From Azospirillum sp. (GTDB lineage Bacteria; Pseudomonadota; Alphaproteobacteria; Azospirillales; Azospirillaceae): a stretch of 64,000 bases of DNA. The translations under genes and the position numbers were made by a program. Below, one piece after another: positions 1-11,113 of this stretch (positions within the stretch are counted from its first letter, which is position 1; the number at the start of each line of letters is the position of its first letter). Below the pieces are notes generated by a model that saw only the letters and a program-made list of their open reading frames with translations, was not told the DNA's origin and did no database searches. The stretch covers positions 62,001-126,000 of the forward strand of contig WGNK01000020.1 of the NCBI GenBank assembly GCA_016124535.1. The letters are read 5' to 3'.

Positions 1-1240
1 GCCGGAGGATTTCCGGCTGCTGGTCGAGCGCTGTCACCAGGCCGGTATCGGCGTGCTGCTCGACTGGGTGCCCGGTCATTTCCCGACCGATCCCCATGGC
101 CTCGGGCACTTCGATGGCACCAGTCTTTACGAGCATGCCGACCCTCGCCAGGGCGAACACCGCGACTGGGGCACGCTGATCTATAATTACGGCCGCCGCG
201 AGGTCGCCAATTTCCTGCTGAGCAATGCGCTGTTCTGGCTCGAGCAATACGGCATTGACGGCTTGCGGGTCGATGCTGTCGCCTCGATGCTCTATCTCGA
301 CTACAGCCGCGAAGCCGGCGACTGGGTGCCCAACCGGTTCGGCGGGCGCGAAAACCTGGAGGCGGTGGATTTTCTGCGCCGCCTCAACGAGCTGGTCTAT
401 GGCCGCTGTCCCGGCGCGATGACCGTCGCCGAGGAGTCGACCTCGTGGCCGGGGGTATCACGGCCGACCTATACCGGCGGGCTGGGCTTCGGCTTCAAAT
501 GGAACATGGGCTGGATGCATGACAGCTTGGCCTATATGAGCCAGGACCCGGTGCATCGGCGATGGCACCACGACAAGCTGACCTTCGGTCTGCTTTATGC
601 TTTCTCGGAAAATTTCGTGCTGCCGCTCAGCCATGACGAGGTGGTCCACGGCAAGGGTTCGCTGCTGGAAAAAATGCCCGGCGATGACTGGCAAAAATTC
701 GCCAATCTGCGCGCCTATTTTGCCTTCATGTGGGGCTATCCCGGCAAGAAGCTGCTGTTCATGGGCTGCGAATTCGGCCAAAGACGGGAGTGGACCCATG
801 ACGCCAGCCTCGACTGGCACTTGCTCGACGATCCACGCCATCGCGGTGTGCAGCGGCTGATCGGCGACCTCAACCGGCTTTACCGCGAGTTGCCGGCACT
901 CCATCAGCGCGACTGCGAGGGCGACGGCTTCGAGTGGATCGATTGCAGCGACCGCGACAATTCGGTGATCGCCTGGCTGCGCAAGGGCGGGGAGGGCGCG
1001 GCACCGGTGCTGGTGGTGTGCAACTTCACCCCGGTGCCACGGGTCGGCTACCGGCTCGGCGTGCCCTGTCCCGGTTTCTGGGCCGAGTTGCTGAACAGCG
1101 ATGCCGCTGCCTATGGCGGCAGCGGCATCGGCAATCTGGGCGGACTTAGCGCCGAGGCGGTGGCAAGCCACGGCCGGCCCTATTCGCTGGCCCTGTGCCT
1201 GCCGCCGCTCGCCACCCTCTTCCTGATGCCGAGCGGCTGA
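1..1240 (+). CDS. glgB: 1,4-alpha-glucan branching enzyme, C-terminal part (5' end outside window)
   Basis: Glycogen branching enzyme of glycoside hydrolase family 13; it makes alpha-1,6 branches in glycogen. The reading frame is open from base 2, so the gene enters from the left edge and only about 412 residues are visible. GH13 catalytic signatures are present: [20 protein letters not shown] with the nucleophile Asp, TVAEEST with the acid/base Glu, and [14 protein letters not shown] with the transition-state His-Asp. The C-terminal all-beta domain follows and ends at a TGA. The next gene is convergent, 27 bases away. The family assignment is secure; only the N-terminus is missing. Confidence 0.95.
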   Translation, partial: PEDFRLLVERCHQAGIGVLLDWVPGHFPTDPHGLGHFDGTSLYEHADPRQGEHRDWGTLIYNYGRREVANFLLSNALFWLEQYGIDGLRVDAVASMLYLDYSREAGDWVPNRFGGRENLEAVDFLRRLNELVYGRCPGAMTVAEESTSWPGVSRPTYTGGLGFGFKWNMGWMHDSLAYMSQDPVHRRWHHDKLTFGLLYAFSENFVLPLSHDEVVHGKGSLLEKMPGDDWQKFANLRAYFAFMWGYPGKKLLFMGCEFGQRREWTHDASLDWHLLDDPRHRGVQRLIGDLNRLYRELPALHQRDCEGDGFEWIDCSDRDNSVIAWLRKGGEGAAPVLVVCNFTPVPRVGYRLGVPCPGFWAELLNSDAAAYGGSGIGNLGGLSAEAVASHGRPYSLALCLPPLATLFLMPSG

Positions 1241-1267
1241 TCGGGCAGGCCCGGATACCGCCGTCAA

Positions 1268-2665
<1,398 letters not shown>

Positions 2666-2747
2666 CGAATTACCTCTTGTTATTTTTTGGTCGTGCGCTT
2701 GCCCCGCCGTTTTTTTTTAACCAGATCGACGAGGACTTTCAAAAGCG

Positions 2748-4451
2748 TCAATGGCGCCGCTTCGGCGCAATCAGGTCGGTGATGGTTCCTTCGAACATTT
2801 CGGCGGCCATGCCGATGGTCTCCGACAGGGTCGGGTGGGGGTGGATGGTCAGACCGATATCGGTGGCATCGGCGCCCATCTCGATCGCCAGCGCCGCTTC
2901 GGCGATCAGGTCGCCGGCGTTGGGGCCGACGATGCCGCAGCCGAGCACGCGCTGGCTTTCCTCGTCGAACAACAGCTTGGTCGAGCCCTCGTCGCGGCCG
3001 AGCGAGAGCGACCGCCCGCTGGCCGCCCAGGGGAACACGCCCTTGCCGACCTTGAGGCCCTTGGCCTTGGCCTCGTTCTCGGTCAGGCCGACCCAGGCGA
3101 CTTCGGGATCGGTATAGGCGACCGAGGGGATCACCCGGGCATCGAAGAAGCTCTTCTGACCCGAGGCTGCCTCGGCCGCGACCTTGCCTTCGTGGACCGC
3201 CTTGTGCGCCAGCATCGGCTGTCCGACCACGTCACCGATCGCGAAGATATGGGGCACGTTGGTGCGCATCTGGCGGTCGGTGGCGATGAAGCCGCGCTGG
3301 TCGACCGCAACCCCGGCGGCAGCGGCGCCGATCAACCCGCCGTTGGGCCGGCGGCCAACCGCCACCAGAATCTGATCGAAGCGGTCTTGCGTCGGTGCCG
3401 AGCCCCCCTCGAAGCGGACCACCAGCCCGTCCGGCGTCGCCTCGACCCCGGTCACCTTGGCCTTCAGAAAAATATTTTCGTACTGCTTGGCGATCCGCTT
3501 GTAGAGCGGGGTCACGATGTCCTTGTCGGCGCCGGGGATGATCTGGTCCATCAACTCGACGATGGTCACTTTGGAGCCGAGCTCGTGGTAGACCGTCGCC
3601 ATCTCCAGGCCGATGATGCCGCCGCCGATCACCAGCAGGCGCGCCGGGATGTCCTTCAGCTTCAAAGCGCCGGTGGAATCGATCACCCGCGGGTCGTGGT
3701 GCGGGATGAAGGGCAGGGTGACCGGCTCCGAGCCGGCGGCGATGATCGCTTGGTCGAAGGAAATGGTCCGGATGGTGCCGCCGGGTTCGGTCACGGCAAG
3801 CTGGTTGGGGCCGGCAAAGCGGCCCTCGCCGGTGATCACGGTCACCTTGCGCTGCTTGGCCAGGCCGGACAGCCCGCCGGTCAGGCGCTTGACGATGCCG
3901 TCCTTCCAGCCGCGCAGCTGGTCGATATCGATTTTCGGCGCGGCGAAACTGATCCCATGGTCGCCCATCTCGCGGGTTTCGGCGATCACCTTGGCAGCGT
4001 GGAGCAGCGCCTTGGACGGAATGCAGCCGACATTCAGGCAGACCCCGCCCAGGATCGGCCAGCGCTCGACCAGCACCACCTTGCGTCCGAGGTCGGCGGC
4101 GCGAAACGCCGCGGTATAGCCGCCCGGGCCGGCACCCAGCACCAGCACTTCGGCGTGGAGATCGGCGGCGCCGGTTGCGGCGGGTTTGGGGGCCGTTACC
4201 GGTGGCGGAGCCGCCGCGGCAGATTCCAAGGTCAGGATGACATCGCCCTCCGAGACCTTGTCGCCGGGCTTGACCGTGACCGCCGCGACGGTGCCTGCCG
4301 ACGGCGACGGCACGTCCAGGGTCGCCTTGTCGCTCTCCAGCGTGATCAGCGTTTCCTCGGCCTCGACCGTCTGGCCCGGCGTTACGTGAACCTCGATCAC
4401 CGGCACGTTCTTGAAGTCGCCGATGTCGGGGACTTTGATGTCGACTGCCAT
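2748..4451 (-). CDS. lpd: dihydrolipoyl dehydrogenase (E3) with N-terminal lipoyl domain
   Basis: E3 of the pyruvate dehydrogenase complex; FAD enzyme that reoxidises dihydrolipoamide with NAD+. The 567 residues exceed the usual ~470 because residues 1-80 form a biotinyl-lipoyl domain with the lipoylation motif ESDKATLDVP. After an Ala/Pro linker come the FAD site GAGPGGYTAAF, the redox disulfide in GGVCLNVGCIPSK, the NAD site GGGIIGLE, AIGDV, and the C-terminal catalytic HPHPTLSE. It is the third gene of a minus-strand operon aceE-aceF-lpd, 30 bases after aceF. A lipoyl domain on E3 is known from several proteobacterial complexes. Confidence 0.95.
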   Translation of the reverse strand: MAVDIKVPDIGDFKNVPVIEVHVTPGQTVEAEETLITLESDKATLDVPSPSAGTVAAVTVKPGDKVSEGDVILTLESAAAAPPPVTAPKPAATGAADLHAEVLVLGAGPGGYTAAFRAADLGRKVVLVERWPILGGVCLNVGCIPSKALLHAAKVIAETREMGDHGISFAAPKIDIDQLRGWKDGIVKRLTGGLSGLAKQRKVTVITGEGRFAGPNQLAVTEPGGTIRTISFDQAIIAAGSEPVTLPFIPHHDPRVIDSTGALKLKDIPARLLVIGGGIIGLEMATVYHELGSKVTIVELMDQIIPGADKDIVTPLYKRIAKQYENIFLKAKVTGVEATPDGLVVRFEGGSAPTQDRFDQILVAVGRRPNGGLIGAAAAGVAVDQRGFIATDRQMRTNVPHIFAIGDVVGQPMLAHKAVHEGKVAAEAASGQKSFFDARVIPSVAYTDPEVAWVGLTENEAKAKGLKVGKGVFPWAASGRSLSLGRDEGSTKLLFDEESQRVLGCGIVGPNAGDLIAEAALAIEMGADATDIGLTIHPHPTLSETIGMAAEMFEGTITDLIAPKRRH

Positions 4452-4481
4452 GATTGTTCTCCCGTCGCCCGTTCCGCCCGC

Positions 4482-5738
4482 CTAGAGCACCAAGCGGCGG
4501 ACATCCTCGAGCAGGGTGCAGAGATGCCGGGTGAAGCGGGCGGCGAGCGCGCCGTCGATCACCCGGTGGTCATAGGACACCCACAGCGGCAGCATCAGCC
4601 GCGGCACAAAGGTGGCGCCGTCCCACACCGGCGCCATCTTGGAGCGCACGACGCCGAGGATTGCGACTTCCGGGGCATTGACGATCGGCGAGAAGGCAAT
4701 GCCGCCGATCCCGCCCAGCGACGAAATCGTGAAGCAGCCGCCCTGCATCTCGGTCGGCGCCAGCTTGCCGTCGCGCGCACGGGCCGAGGCAGCGCCCAAT
4801 TCGCGCGACAGCTCGACCACGCCCTTGCGGTCGACGTCGCGCAACACCGGCACCACCAGTCCTTCGGGGGTGTCGACCGCGATACCGATGTGGAAATACT
4901 GCTTGTAGATCAGCGCGTCTTTTTCCGGCGACAGCGAGCTGTTGAACTCCGGCCAGGCTTTCATCGCCGAGACGCAGGCCTTCATCAGGAACGGCAGCAG
5001 CGAGACGCGGTAGGGTGCTTGTCTGTCGGCCTTGGCTGCGGCGTCGAGCTCACTGCGATAGGCTTCCAGATCGGTGATATCGGCCTCGTCGCCATGGGTG
5101 ACGTGGGGGACATTGAGCCAGGAACGGTGCAGGAACGGCCCGGAAATCCGCTTGATCCGGGCCAGCGGTTTGGTTTCGATCGGGCCGAATTTGGCAAAAT
5201 CGGTCGGCGGAATTTCCGGGATGCCCATGCCACCGGCCGGGGCTGCGGCGGGCGCCGGCGTCGCCGGTCCGCGCAGGAACGCCTTGACGTCGTCTTTGGT
5301 GATCCGGCCCTTCTCGCCGCTGCCCTTGAGCTTGCTCAAGTCGACGTCGAGCTCGCGCGCCAGACGGCGGACCGCCGGGCTGGCATGGACGGTGCCATCG
5401 TCGACGCCGCTCGGCGCCGCCACCGCTACGACCGGCGGGGCAATCGACGCCGGCGGCGGATCCTGTTGCGGCAGCACCGAGGTCGGCGCCCCGGAGACGC
5501 CGCCGGCATCGGCCAGACGCAGGATCGGCGAGCCGACGCTGACCCGGTCGCCCAGCTTGACCAGCAATTCGGTAACCGTGCCGCTCTCGGTCGCCGGCAC
5601 GTCCATGGTCGCCTTGTCGCTCTCCAGCGTGATCAGCGGGTCGTCGGCCTTGCTCGCGTCGCCGGGCGCGACATGGATTTCGATGATCGGGATATCCTTG
5701 AAATCCCCGATGTCGGGAACCGTGATCTCAATCGCCAT
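4482..5738 (-). CDS. aceF: pyruvate dehydrogenase E2, dihydrolipoamide acetyltransferase
   Basis: Core of the pyruvate dehydrogenase complex; transfers acetyl from lipoamide to CoA. Residues 1-78 form one lipoyl domain (ESDKATMDVP). A Pro/Ala linker follows, then a peripheral-subunit binding domain near residue 118 (ASPAVRRLARELDVDL and GEKGRITKDDV), a second linker, and the catalytic domain ending in the active-site motif DHRVIDGA. One lipoyl domain and 418 residues make a short E2, in line with partner E3 carrying its own lipoyl domain. It lies 70 bases after aceE and 30 before lpd. Confidence 0.95.
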   Translation of the reverse strand: MAIEITVPDIGDFKDIPIIEIHVAPGDASKADDPLITLESDKATMDVPATESGTVTELLVKLGDRVSVGSPILRLADAGGVSGAPTSVLPQQDPPPASIAPPVVAVAAPSGVDDGTVHASPAVRRLARELDVDLSKLKGSGEKGRITKDDVKAFLRGPATPAPAAAPAGGMGIPEIPPTDFAKFGPIETKPLARIKRISGPFLHRSWLNVPHVTHGDEADITDLEAYRSELDAAAKADRQAPYRVSLLPFLMKACVSAMKAWPEFNSSLSPEKDALIYKQYFHIGIAVDTPEGLVVPVLRDVDRKGVVELSRELGAASARARDGKLAPTEMQGGCFTISSLGGIGGIAFSPIVNAPEVAILGVVRSKMAPVWDGATFVPRLMLPLWVSYDHRVIDGALAARFTRHLCTLLEDVRRLVL

Positions 5739-5808
5739 GTCTTCCTCCCGACGCCCGGAACCACGACGTGGCCGGGATTGTTGTTTGCGTAATCTGGTTT
5801 CGACCCGC

Positions 5809-8472
5809 TCACACCCGCATCGGGTTCAGCTTGTTCGGGTCGATCTGGTATTTGGCGATCGCCTCGGCGACCCGCGACGCCGGGATTGTCCCGTCCCTGG
5901 CCAGGCTGTCGAGCGCCGCCAGCACCACCCAGTGCCGATCGACTTCAAAGAAGTCGCGCAGCCGCTTGCGGTAGTCGGAGCGGCCGTAGCCGTCGGTGCC
6001 GAGCACGCGGTAACGCCGGCCCAGATAGGGCCTGATCTGTTCGGCGAACATCCGGATATAGTCGGTGGCGGCGATCGCCGGGCCGACCCGGCCGTCCAGA
6101 CACTGTTCGACCCAGCTCTGGCGCGGCGTCTCGGCCGGGTGCAGCAGGTTCCAGCGCTCGACATCGGCGGCATCGCGCGCCAGTTCGGTGAAACTGGGCA
6201 CGCTCCAGATATCCGCCGCCACGCCCCAATCCCGACTCAACAGGTCACCTCCGGCGATCACTTCGCGCAGGATCGACCCGCAGCCCATCAACTGCACCCG
6301 CGGCTGGCCCGGTTTGGTCGGCTCGCCTTCGCGGAACAGGTACATGCCCTTGACGATGCCGGCCTCGCTGCCCGCGGGCAGGCCGGGATGCTCGTAATTC
6401 TCGTTGAGCGTGGTCAGGTAGTAGAACACGTCCTCCTGCTCGGCGACCATCCGGCGCAAGCCGTCCTGGACGATCACCGCGACCTCGTGGGCAAAGGTCG
6501 GATCATAGGAGACGCAAGTCGGCAGGGTTGCGGAGATGACGTGGCTGTGGCCATCCTCGTGCTGCAGCCCTTCGCCATTCAGCGTGGTCCGGCCCGAGGT
6601 ACCGCCGATCAGGAAGCCGCGCGCGCGCATGTCGCCGGCCAGCCAGGCGAGGTCGCCGGTACGCTGGAAGCCGAACATCGAATAATAGATGTAGAACGGG
6701 ATCATCGGCACGTCGTTGCTGCTGTAGGACGTGGCGGCGGCCAGCCAGGACGACATGGCACCGGCCTCGTTGATGCCCTCCTGGAGGATCTGGCCGGACT
6801 TGTCCTCCTTGTAGAACATCAGCTGGTTGGCGTCCTCCGGGCGATAGAGCTGGCCCAGCTGGGAGAAGATGCCGAACTGGCGGAACATCCCCTCCATGCC
6901 GAAGGTGCGGCTTTCGTCGGGCACGATCGGCACGATGTGGCGGCCGATCTTTTTGTCGCGCAGCAGCGTGTTGAGAATACGCACGAAGGCCATGGTGGTG
7001 CTGATCTCGCGGCCTTCGGTCGGCATCAGCTGGGCCGAGAACGCGGTCAGCGGCGGCACCTCCAGCGCGGTCGATTTCTGCCGCCGTGCCGGCAGGGCGC
7101 CACCCAGCGCCCGGCGCCGCTCGCGCAGATAGTCGAGTTCCGGGCTGCCTTCGGCGAATTTCAGGAACGGGATTTCCTTCAGCTGCTCGTCGGTCAGCGG
7201 CAGCGAAAAGCGGTCGCGGAACTCCTTCAGGCTGGCCTCGCCCATCTTCTTCTGCTGATGGGTGATGTTCTGGCCTTCGCCGGCCTCGCCCATGCCATAG
7301 CCCTTGACCGTCTTGGCCAGGATGACGCTGGGCTGGCCCTTGTGGTTGGCCGCGGCGTGATAGGCGGCATAGACCTTGGCCGGATCATGGCCGCCGCGCA
7401 CCAAGCCCCAGACCTGGTCGTCGCTCATGTCGGCGACCATCGCCTTCAGTTCGGGGTATTTGCCGAAGAAGTGTTCGCGGACATAAGCGCCGTTCTTGGA
7501 CTTGAAGTCCTGGTATTCGCCGTCGACGCATTCCTCCATCCGCTTCAGCAGAATCCCGGAAGAATCCTTGGCGAGCAGGCGGTCCCAGCCCGAGCCCCAC
7601 AGGCATTTGATCACGTTCCAGCCGGCGCCGCGGAACACCCCTTCCAATTCCTGGACGATCTTGCCGTTGCCGCGCACCGGGCCATCGAGCCGCTGCAGGT
7701 TGCAGTTGATCACGAATACCAGGTTGTCGAGCCGCTCGCGCCCGCCGAGCGAAATCGCCCCCAGGCTCTCCGGCTCATCGCATTCGCCATCGCCGAGAAA
7801 CGCCCAGACCTTGCGTCCCTCGGTCTTGGCCATGCCGCGGCCACCGAGGTATTTGAGGAAGCGCGCCTGGTAGATCGCCATCAGCGGCCCCAGACCCATC
7901 GACACCGTGGGGAACTGCCAGTAGTCGGGCATCAGCCAGGGGTGGGGATAGGAGCTGAGCCCCGTGCCGTCGACCTCCTGGCGGAAATTCAGCAAGCGGT
8001 CTTCGCTGAGCCGGCCCTCGACGAAGCTGCGGGCGTAGATGCCGGGGGCGGTGTGGCCCTGGACATAGATCAGGTCGCCGCCATGCTCAGGGCCGGGGGC
8101 GTGCCAGAAATGCATGAAGCCGGTGTCGTAGAGCAGGGCCGAGGACTGGAAGCTGGCGATATGGCCGCCCAGCTCCGAGCTCTTCTTGTTGGCGCGCATC
8201 ACGATCGCCAGCGCGTTCCAGCGAATATAGGAGCGGATGCGGTGTTCGATCGCGCGGTCGCCGGGATGGGCTGGCTGGGCCTCGGGCGGGATGGTGTTGA
8301 GATAGGGCGTGGTCGCCGAGAACGGCAGCGATGCCCCGTGGCGCCGGGCCTGGCGGGCGACCTCGCCGACCAGGAACGCCGCGCGCGGCGCACCCTCGAC
8401 CGCGACCACGCCGTCCAGCGCGTCCAGCCACTCTCGGGTTTCGATCGGATCGCTGTCGGCGTTGGTGTCCAT
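5809..8472 (-). CDS. aceE: pyruvate dehydrogenase E1, homodimeric type
   Basis: Thiamine-diphosphate enzyme that decarboxylates pyruvate and acetylates lipoyl-E2. It has 887 residues, the size of the single-chain homodimeric E1 of enterobacteria rather than the split alpha/beta type usual in many alphaproteobacteria. The ThDP/Mg site is visible as GDGECDEPES followed by NLVFVINCNLQRLDGPVRGN. The substrate region EGLQHEDGHSH and C-terminal transketolase-like domain are intact. First gene of the operon. The 148-base stretch upstream (8473-8620) presumably holds its promoter; I do not see a convincing regulator site there. Confidence 0.95.
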   Translation of the reverse strand: MDTNADSDPIETREWLDALDGVVAVEGAPRAAFLVGEVARQARRHGASLPFSATTPYLNTIPPEAQPAHPGDRAIEHRIRSYIRWNALAIVMRANKKSSELGGHIASFQSSALLYDTGFMHFWHAPGPEHGGDLIYVQGHTAPGIYARSFVEGRLSEDRLLNFRQEVDGTGLSSYPHPWLMPDYWQFPTVSMGLGPLMAIYQARFLKYLGGRGMAKTEGRKVWAFLGDGECDEPESLGAISLGGRERLDNLVFVINCNLQRLDGPVRGNGKIVQELEGVFRGAGWNVIKCLWGSGWDRLLAKDSSGILLKRMEECVDGEYQDFKSKNGAYVREHFFGKYPELKAMVADMSDDQVWGLVRGGHDPAKVYAAYHAAANHKGQPSVILAKTVKGYGMGEAGEGQNITHQQKKMGEASLKEFRDRFSLPLTDEQLKEIPFLKFAEGSPELDYLRERRRALGGALPARRQKSTALEVPPLTAFSAQLMPTEGREISTTMAFVRILNTLLRDKKIGRHIVPIVPDESRTFGMEGMFRQFGIFSQLGQLYRPEDANQLMFYKEDKSGQILQEGINEAGAMSSWLAAATSYSSNDVPMIPFYIYYSMFGFQRTGDLAWLAGDMRARGFLIGGTSGRTTLNGEGLQHEDGHSHVISATLPTCVSYDPTFAHEVAVIVQDGLRRMVAEQEDVFYYLTTLNENYEHPGLPAGSEAGIVKGMYLFREGEPTKPGQPRVQLMGCGSILREVIAGGDLLSRDWGVAADIWSVPSFTELARDAADVERWNLLHPAETPRQSWVEQCLDGRVGPAIAATDYIRMFAEQIRPYLGRRYRVLGTDGYGRSDYRKRLRDFFEVDRHWVVLAALDSLARDGTIPASRVAEAIAKYQIDPNKLNPMRV

Positions 8473-8620
8473 GCCTCAATTCCTTCCTGGCGCCTGGGGC
8501 CGCTCTTTCGCCGGACACGAACCGACGTGCGGCGGACTTGCAGGCGTGCCTTGACCCGCTAAAGATTTAGATGACAAAGAAACCAATGGCAAGCAAACGG
8601 TCGGCGGCCGGCCGGACCGC

Positions 8621-9595
8621 TCAGTCCGCCAGCATCACGCCGGGCGCCACCGCATTGCCGTACCAGCGCATCGCGCCCGGATGATAGGGCAGGAAGCCGT
8701 TGCGGACGAAATTGGCCGGGATGGTGGCGGCGGCCGCGGGATGGGCCTGGACCAGTTCGTCGTGATGGTCGAACACCGCCTCGACCATCTCGTAGACCAG
8801 GTCGCTCGGCAGATCCTGGCTGACCACCGCGAAGTTGTAGAGCCCGACGGTCGGGTAGCTGCGGTTCAGCGACGGGTAGCTGCCGGCCGGAATCACCGAA
8901 GCGCCGAGTTCGGGCATGGCCAGCCGCAGCGCCAGCACCTGGGCGGCGGTCAGCGGCAGCGGCTCGACCAGCTTCTTGGCATCGAGCCCGGCCACCGCCG
9001 GGAACGGCACGCCGCCGGCCGGCGCCAGCAGATCGATGGTTTTGGCCTCGAATCCCGCCGCCAACTCGGCCCAGCTGCCGTTGACCAGTGTCGCCGGGAT
9101 GCCCAGCACCTCGAGGAATTTGGGCAGGTAGGTGCCGGCGGTGCCGCCGTGGGGGCCAACCCCCAGGCGCTTGCCGGCGAGGTCGGCCAGCGAGGTGAAG
9201 CCGGAGTCGGAGCGCACCACGAATTCGAACGGGGTATCGTACATCGGAAAGGTTGCCCGGAGTGCGCGGAACTGGTGACCGCCGGTCCAGTCGCCGGTGC
9301 CGTTCCACGCCTGCAGCGCCACGCCCATGGTGACGAAGCCGATCTGGGCCTCGCCGGATTCGATCAGCCGGATGTTTTCCTGCGGCCCTTCGGTGGTGCG
9401 CAGCGCGACCGGAACATTGAGCTCGCGGGTCAGCATCCTGGCCAAGCCGGCGCCATAAGCATAATAGGTGCCGCCGGCCGAGGCAGTCGCCAGCGTGAGC
9501 GTCGCCGGCCAGTTCGGCTGTGCCGCCTCACCCGGTGCCGCCGACAGCGCTACCACCATCGCCGCCCCAAGCCACCGTGCTGCCGCTGCCCTCAT
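8621..9595 (-). CDS. TAXI-family TRAP transporter solute-binding protein
   Basis: Periplasmic substrate-binding protein of the TRAP-associated extracytoplasmic immunogenic (TAXI) type. A signal peptide is clear at the N-terminus (MRAAAARWLGAAMVVALSAA, cut near GEAAQP). The mature part begins with the family pattern LTLATASAGGTYYAYGAGLARML and continues with GPQENIRLIESGEAQIGFV. I chose the ATG at 9595 because GGGAGG lies just upstream; an upstream in-frame start at 9649 would add 18 residues ahead of the signal peptide. No TRAP membrane subunit is adjacent, so the partner permease must be elsewhere. Ligand unknown. Confidence 0.85.
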   Translation of the reverse strand: MRAAAARWLGAAMVVALSAAPGEAAQPNWPATLTLATASAGGTYYAYGAGLARMLTRELNVPVALRTTEGPQENIRLIESGEAQIGFVTMGVALQAWNGTGDWTGGHQFRALRATFPMYDTPFEFVVRSDSGFTSLADLAGKRLGVGPHGGTAGTYLPKFLEVLGIPATLVNGSWAELAAGFEAKTIDLLAPAGGVPFPAVAGLDAKKLVEPLPLTAAQVLALRLAMPELGASVIPAGSYPSLNRSYPTVGLYNFAVVSQDLPSDLVYEMVEAVFDHHDELVQAHPAAAATIPANFVRNGFLPYHPGAMRWYGNAVAPGVMLAD

Positions 9596-10133
9596 GCCCC
9601 ACCTCCCGCGTTTTATCCGTGCCGACCCGGCCTCGGCCGTTCGGTCCAAGGATACGACAGTCCGTCCGCGAATTGGATAGGCTTCAATCGTTTATTTGGC
9701 GATCCGGGTGCTTGCGCGGGCGCCGAACCCGGGACGCCAGTATTGCACAGAACGCGACCCTTTTGCCCTGCACCCCTCCACCGCCTCGATCCGTGCCGCC
9801 AGAGGGTGGCTCAGCGCGTCGGTCGGGGTAGCGGGGCCTCGGTCTTGAGAAAAGCGGCTCGGGACCGCCGCTCTTCCCGGCGAGTGCGGCTCTGCTGCCG
9901 GTCATCGCCGTCGGGCAGCCCTGGCATGGGCTCAGTCGATCGCGCTGCTCCATTAAGCGGCGGTGACAAAACTATCGATCGCGGCCCGTCCGGGATTTCT
10001 GGCAAGGCTTTTCGCCACGGTCGCGACGCCAACCCAACCCTTAATAAAAATTAAGATTTCCGCAAGGAACCCGGCAGCACGATGACAGAGAGCGCCTTCT
10101 CCGGCGACCGAAAGAGGATCGAGGCAGAACGCC
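9596..10133. other. intergenic region without a supported gene
   Basis: These 538 bases separate two divergent genes. The reading frames here overlap each other on both strands, are Arg/Pro-rich and have no recognisable domain, which is typical of GC-rich non-coding DNA. A short AT-rich patch at about 10035-10055 may belong to the promoter of the downstream plus-strand gene. I see no RNA gene or repeat. Confidence 0.5.
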
Positions 10134-10934
10134 ATGGTCGACAGCATCGGCAATTCCACCACCCCGCGTGCGACTGCAGCCGGCGGGTCGGCGGCTGCGG
10201 CCAAGCCGGCGCGGCCGGCGGCACAGGACGTGTCAGCGCGCACCGTCGCCTCGGACACGCCGGTGATTACCATCGTCTCGGCCGACGGCGCCGCCCGTGC
10301 TGCCAAGGATGCCGCCGACACCAAGGATGCTTTGGCCACGATCAAAGCGGCCAAGGCCAAAGCCGCCGAGGACACCAAGACCTTTCTCCGGCTCAAGCTG
10401 GACGAGGCGAAAAAGCGCCTGAAGCTGTTGCGCCTGTGGGGCAACGACTACGGCCGCATCGCGACCGGGGCCGCCGAACTGGCGCGGGAGATCGCCAAGG
10501 ACGCCAAGGAGTATGCCAAGGCGACGGCGGACAAGGTGGCGGCCGATCCCCAGGCTGCCGCCAAATCGCTCGACCCGCGGGACCTGGACAAGCAGCTCGA
10601 GGATATCAAGGCCAAGGCGGCCGAGGCGCCGCTCGGTGACGACGACGCCGAACCGAAGGATGCGCCAAAGGACCCGGACGAGTTATACTTCTATGATGCC
10701 TATCGAATCATCAACAAAATCAAGAAGATGGTGAAGGAGGTCGGGCTCAAGTTGCTGCTCACCCAGGGGCTGTCGTCACGGGATGGCATGCGTAAGATAA
10801 AACAGAGCATCGCCGAGTCCGAGGAATCCGTCGGAACCTCCTATAAGGCGATGAAGATCGCGCTGGCCGGCGGTGGCTCTGCCGACGCCACAACCGCGGC
10901 AACCGGCTCAAGCGGACTGCGCATCAGCGCCTGA
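10134..10934 (+). CDS. hypothetical Ala/Lys-rich protein
   Basis: Not recognised. It has 266 residues: an Ala/Pro/Thr-rich disordered N-terminus, an extended helical, lysine- and alanine-rich middle (residues 60-140, probable coiled coil), an acidic patch near residue 170 (DDDAEPKDAPKDPDE), then a more ordered segment YFYDAYRIINKIKKMVKEVGLKLL. There is no signal peptide or membrane segment. The start ATG follows GAGGCAGAAC. The neighbours (TAXI protein, CoA transferase) give no functional clue. Codon use looks like that of the host chromosome, so the gene is probably real. Confidence 0.6.
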   Translation: MVDSIGNSTTPRATAAGGSAAAAKPARPAAQDVSARTVASDTPVITIVSADGAARAAKDAADTKDALATIKAAKAKAAEDTKTFLRLKLDEAKKRLKLLRLWGNDYGRIATGAAELAREIAKDAKEYAKATADKVAADPQAAAKSLDPRDLDKQLEDIKAKAAEAPLGDDDAEPKDAPKDPDELYFYDAYRIINKIKKMVKEVGLKLLLTQGLSSRDGMRKIKQSIAESEESVGTSYKAMKIALAGGGSADATTAATGSSGLRISA

Positions 10935-11113
10935 GGCCCGGCGACGATCCGGGCTCCGCGGCGGCGGCGCGAGCGGCGGCCGCTGTTTTCCGATGCAACC
11001 GTTTTGCGGATCCCGCATAGTGACGGTCCGCTCCGGACGAGGGGCCGGCGACGGTGCCTCACCAAGAGCGCCGCGAAAGATAAGGCGCGCCTGCGCCCGG
11101 GGGAAGCTGCGCC

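Noticed and set aside
2751..8562. Two very long plus-strand ORFs (2751-5792 and 5074-8562) opposite lpd, aceF and aceE
   Set aside because: They mirror well-supported pyruvate dehydrogenase genes, are His/Arg/Asp-rich and have no domain. GC-rich codon bias leaves antisense frames open.
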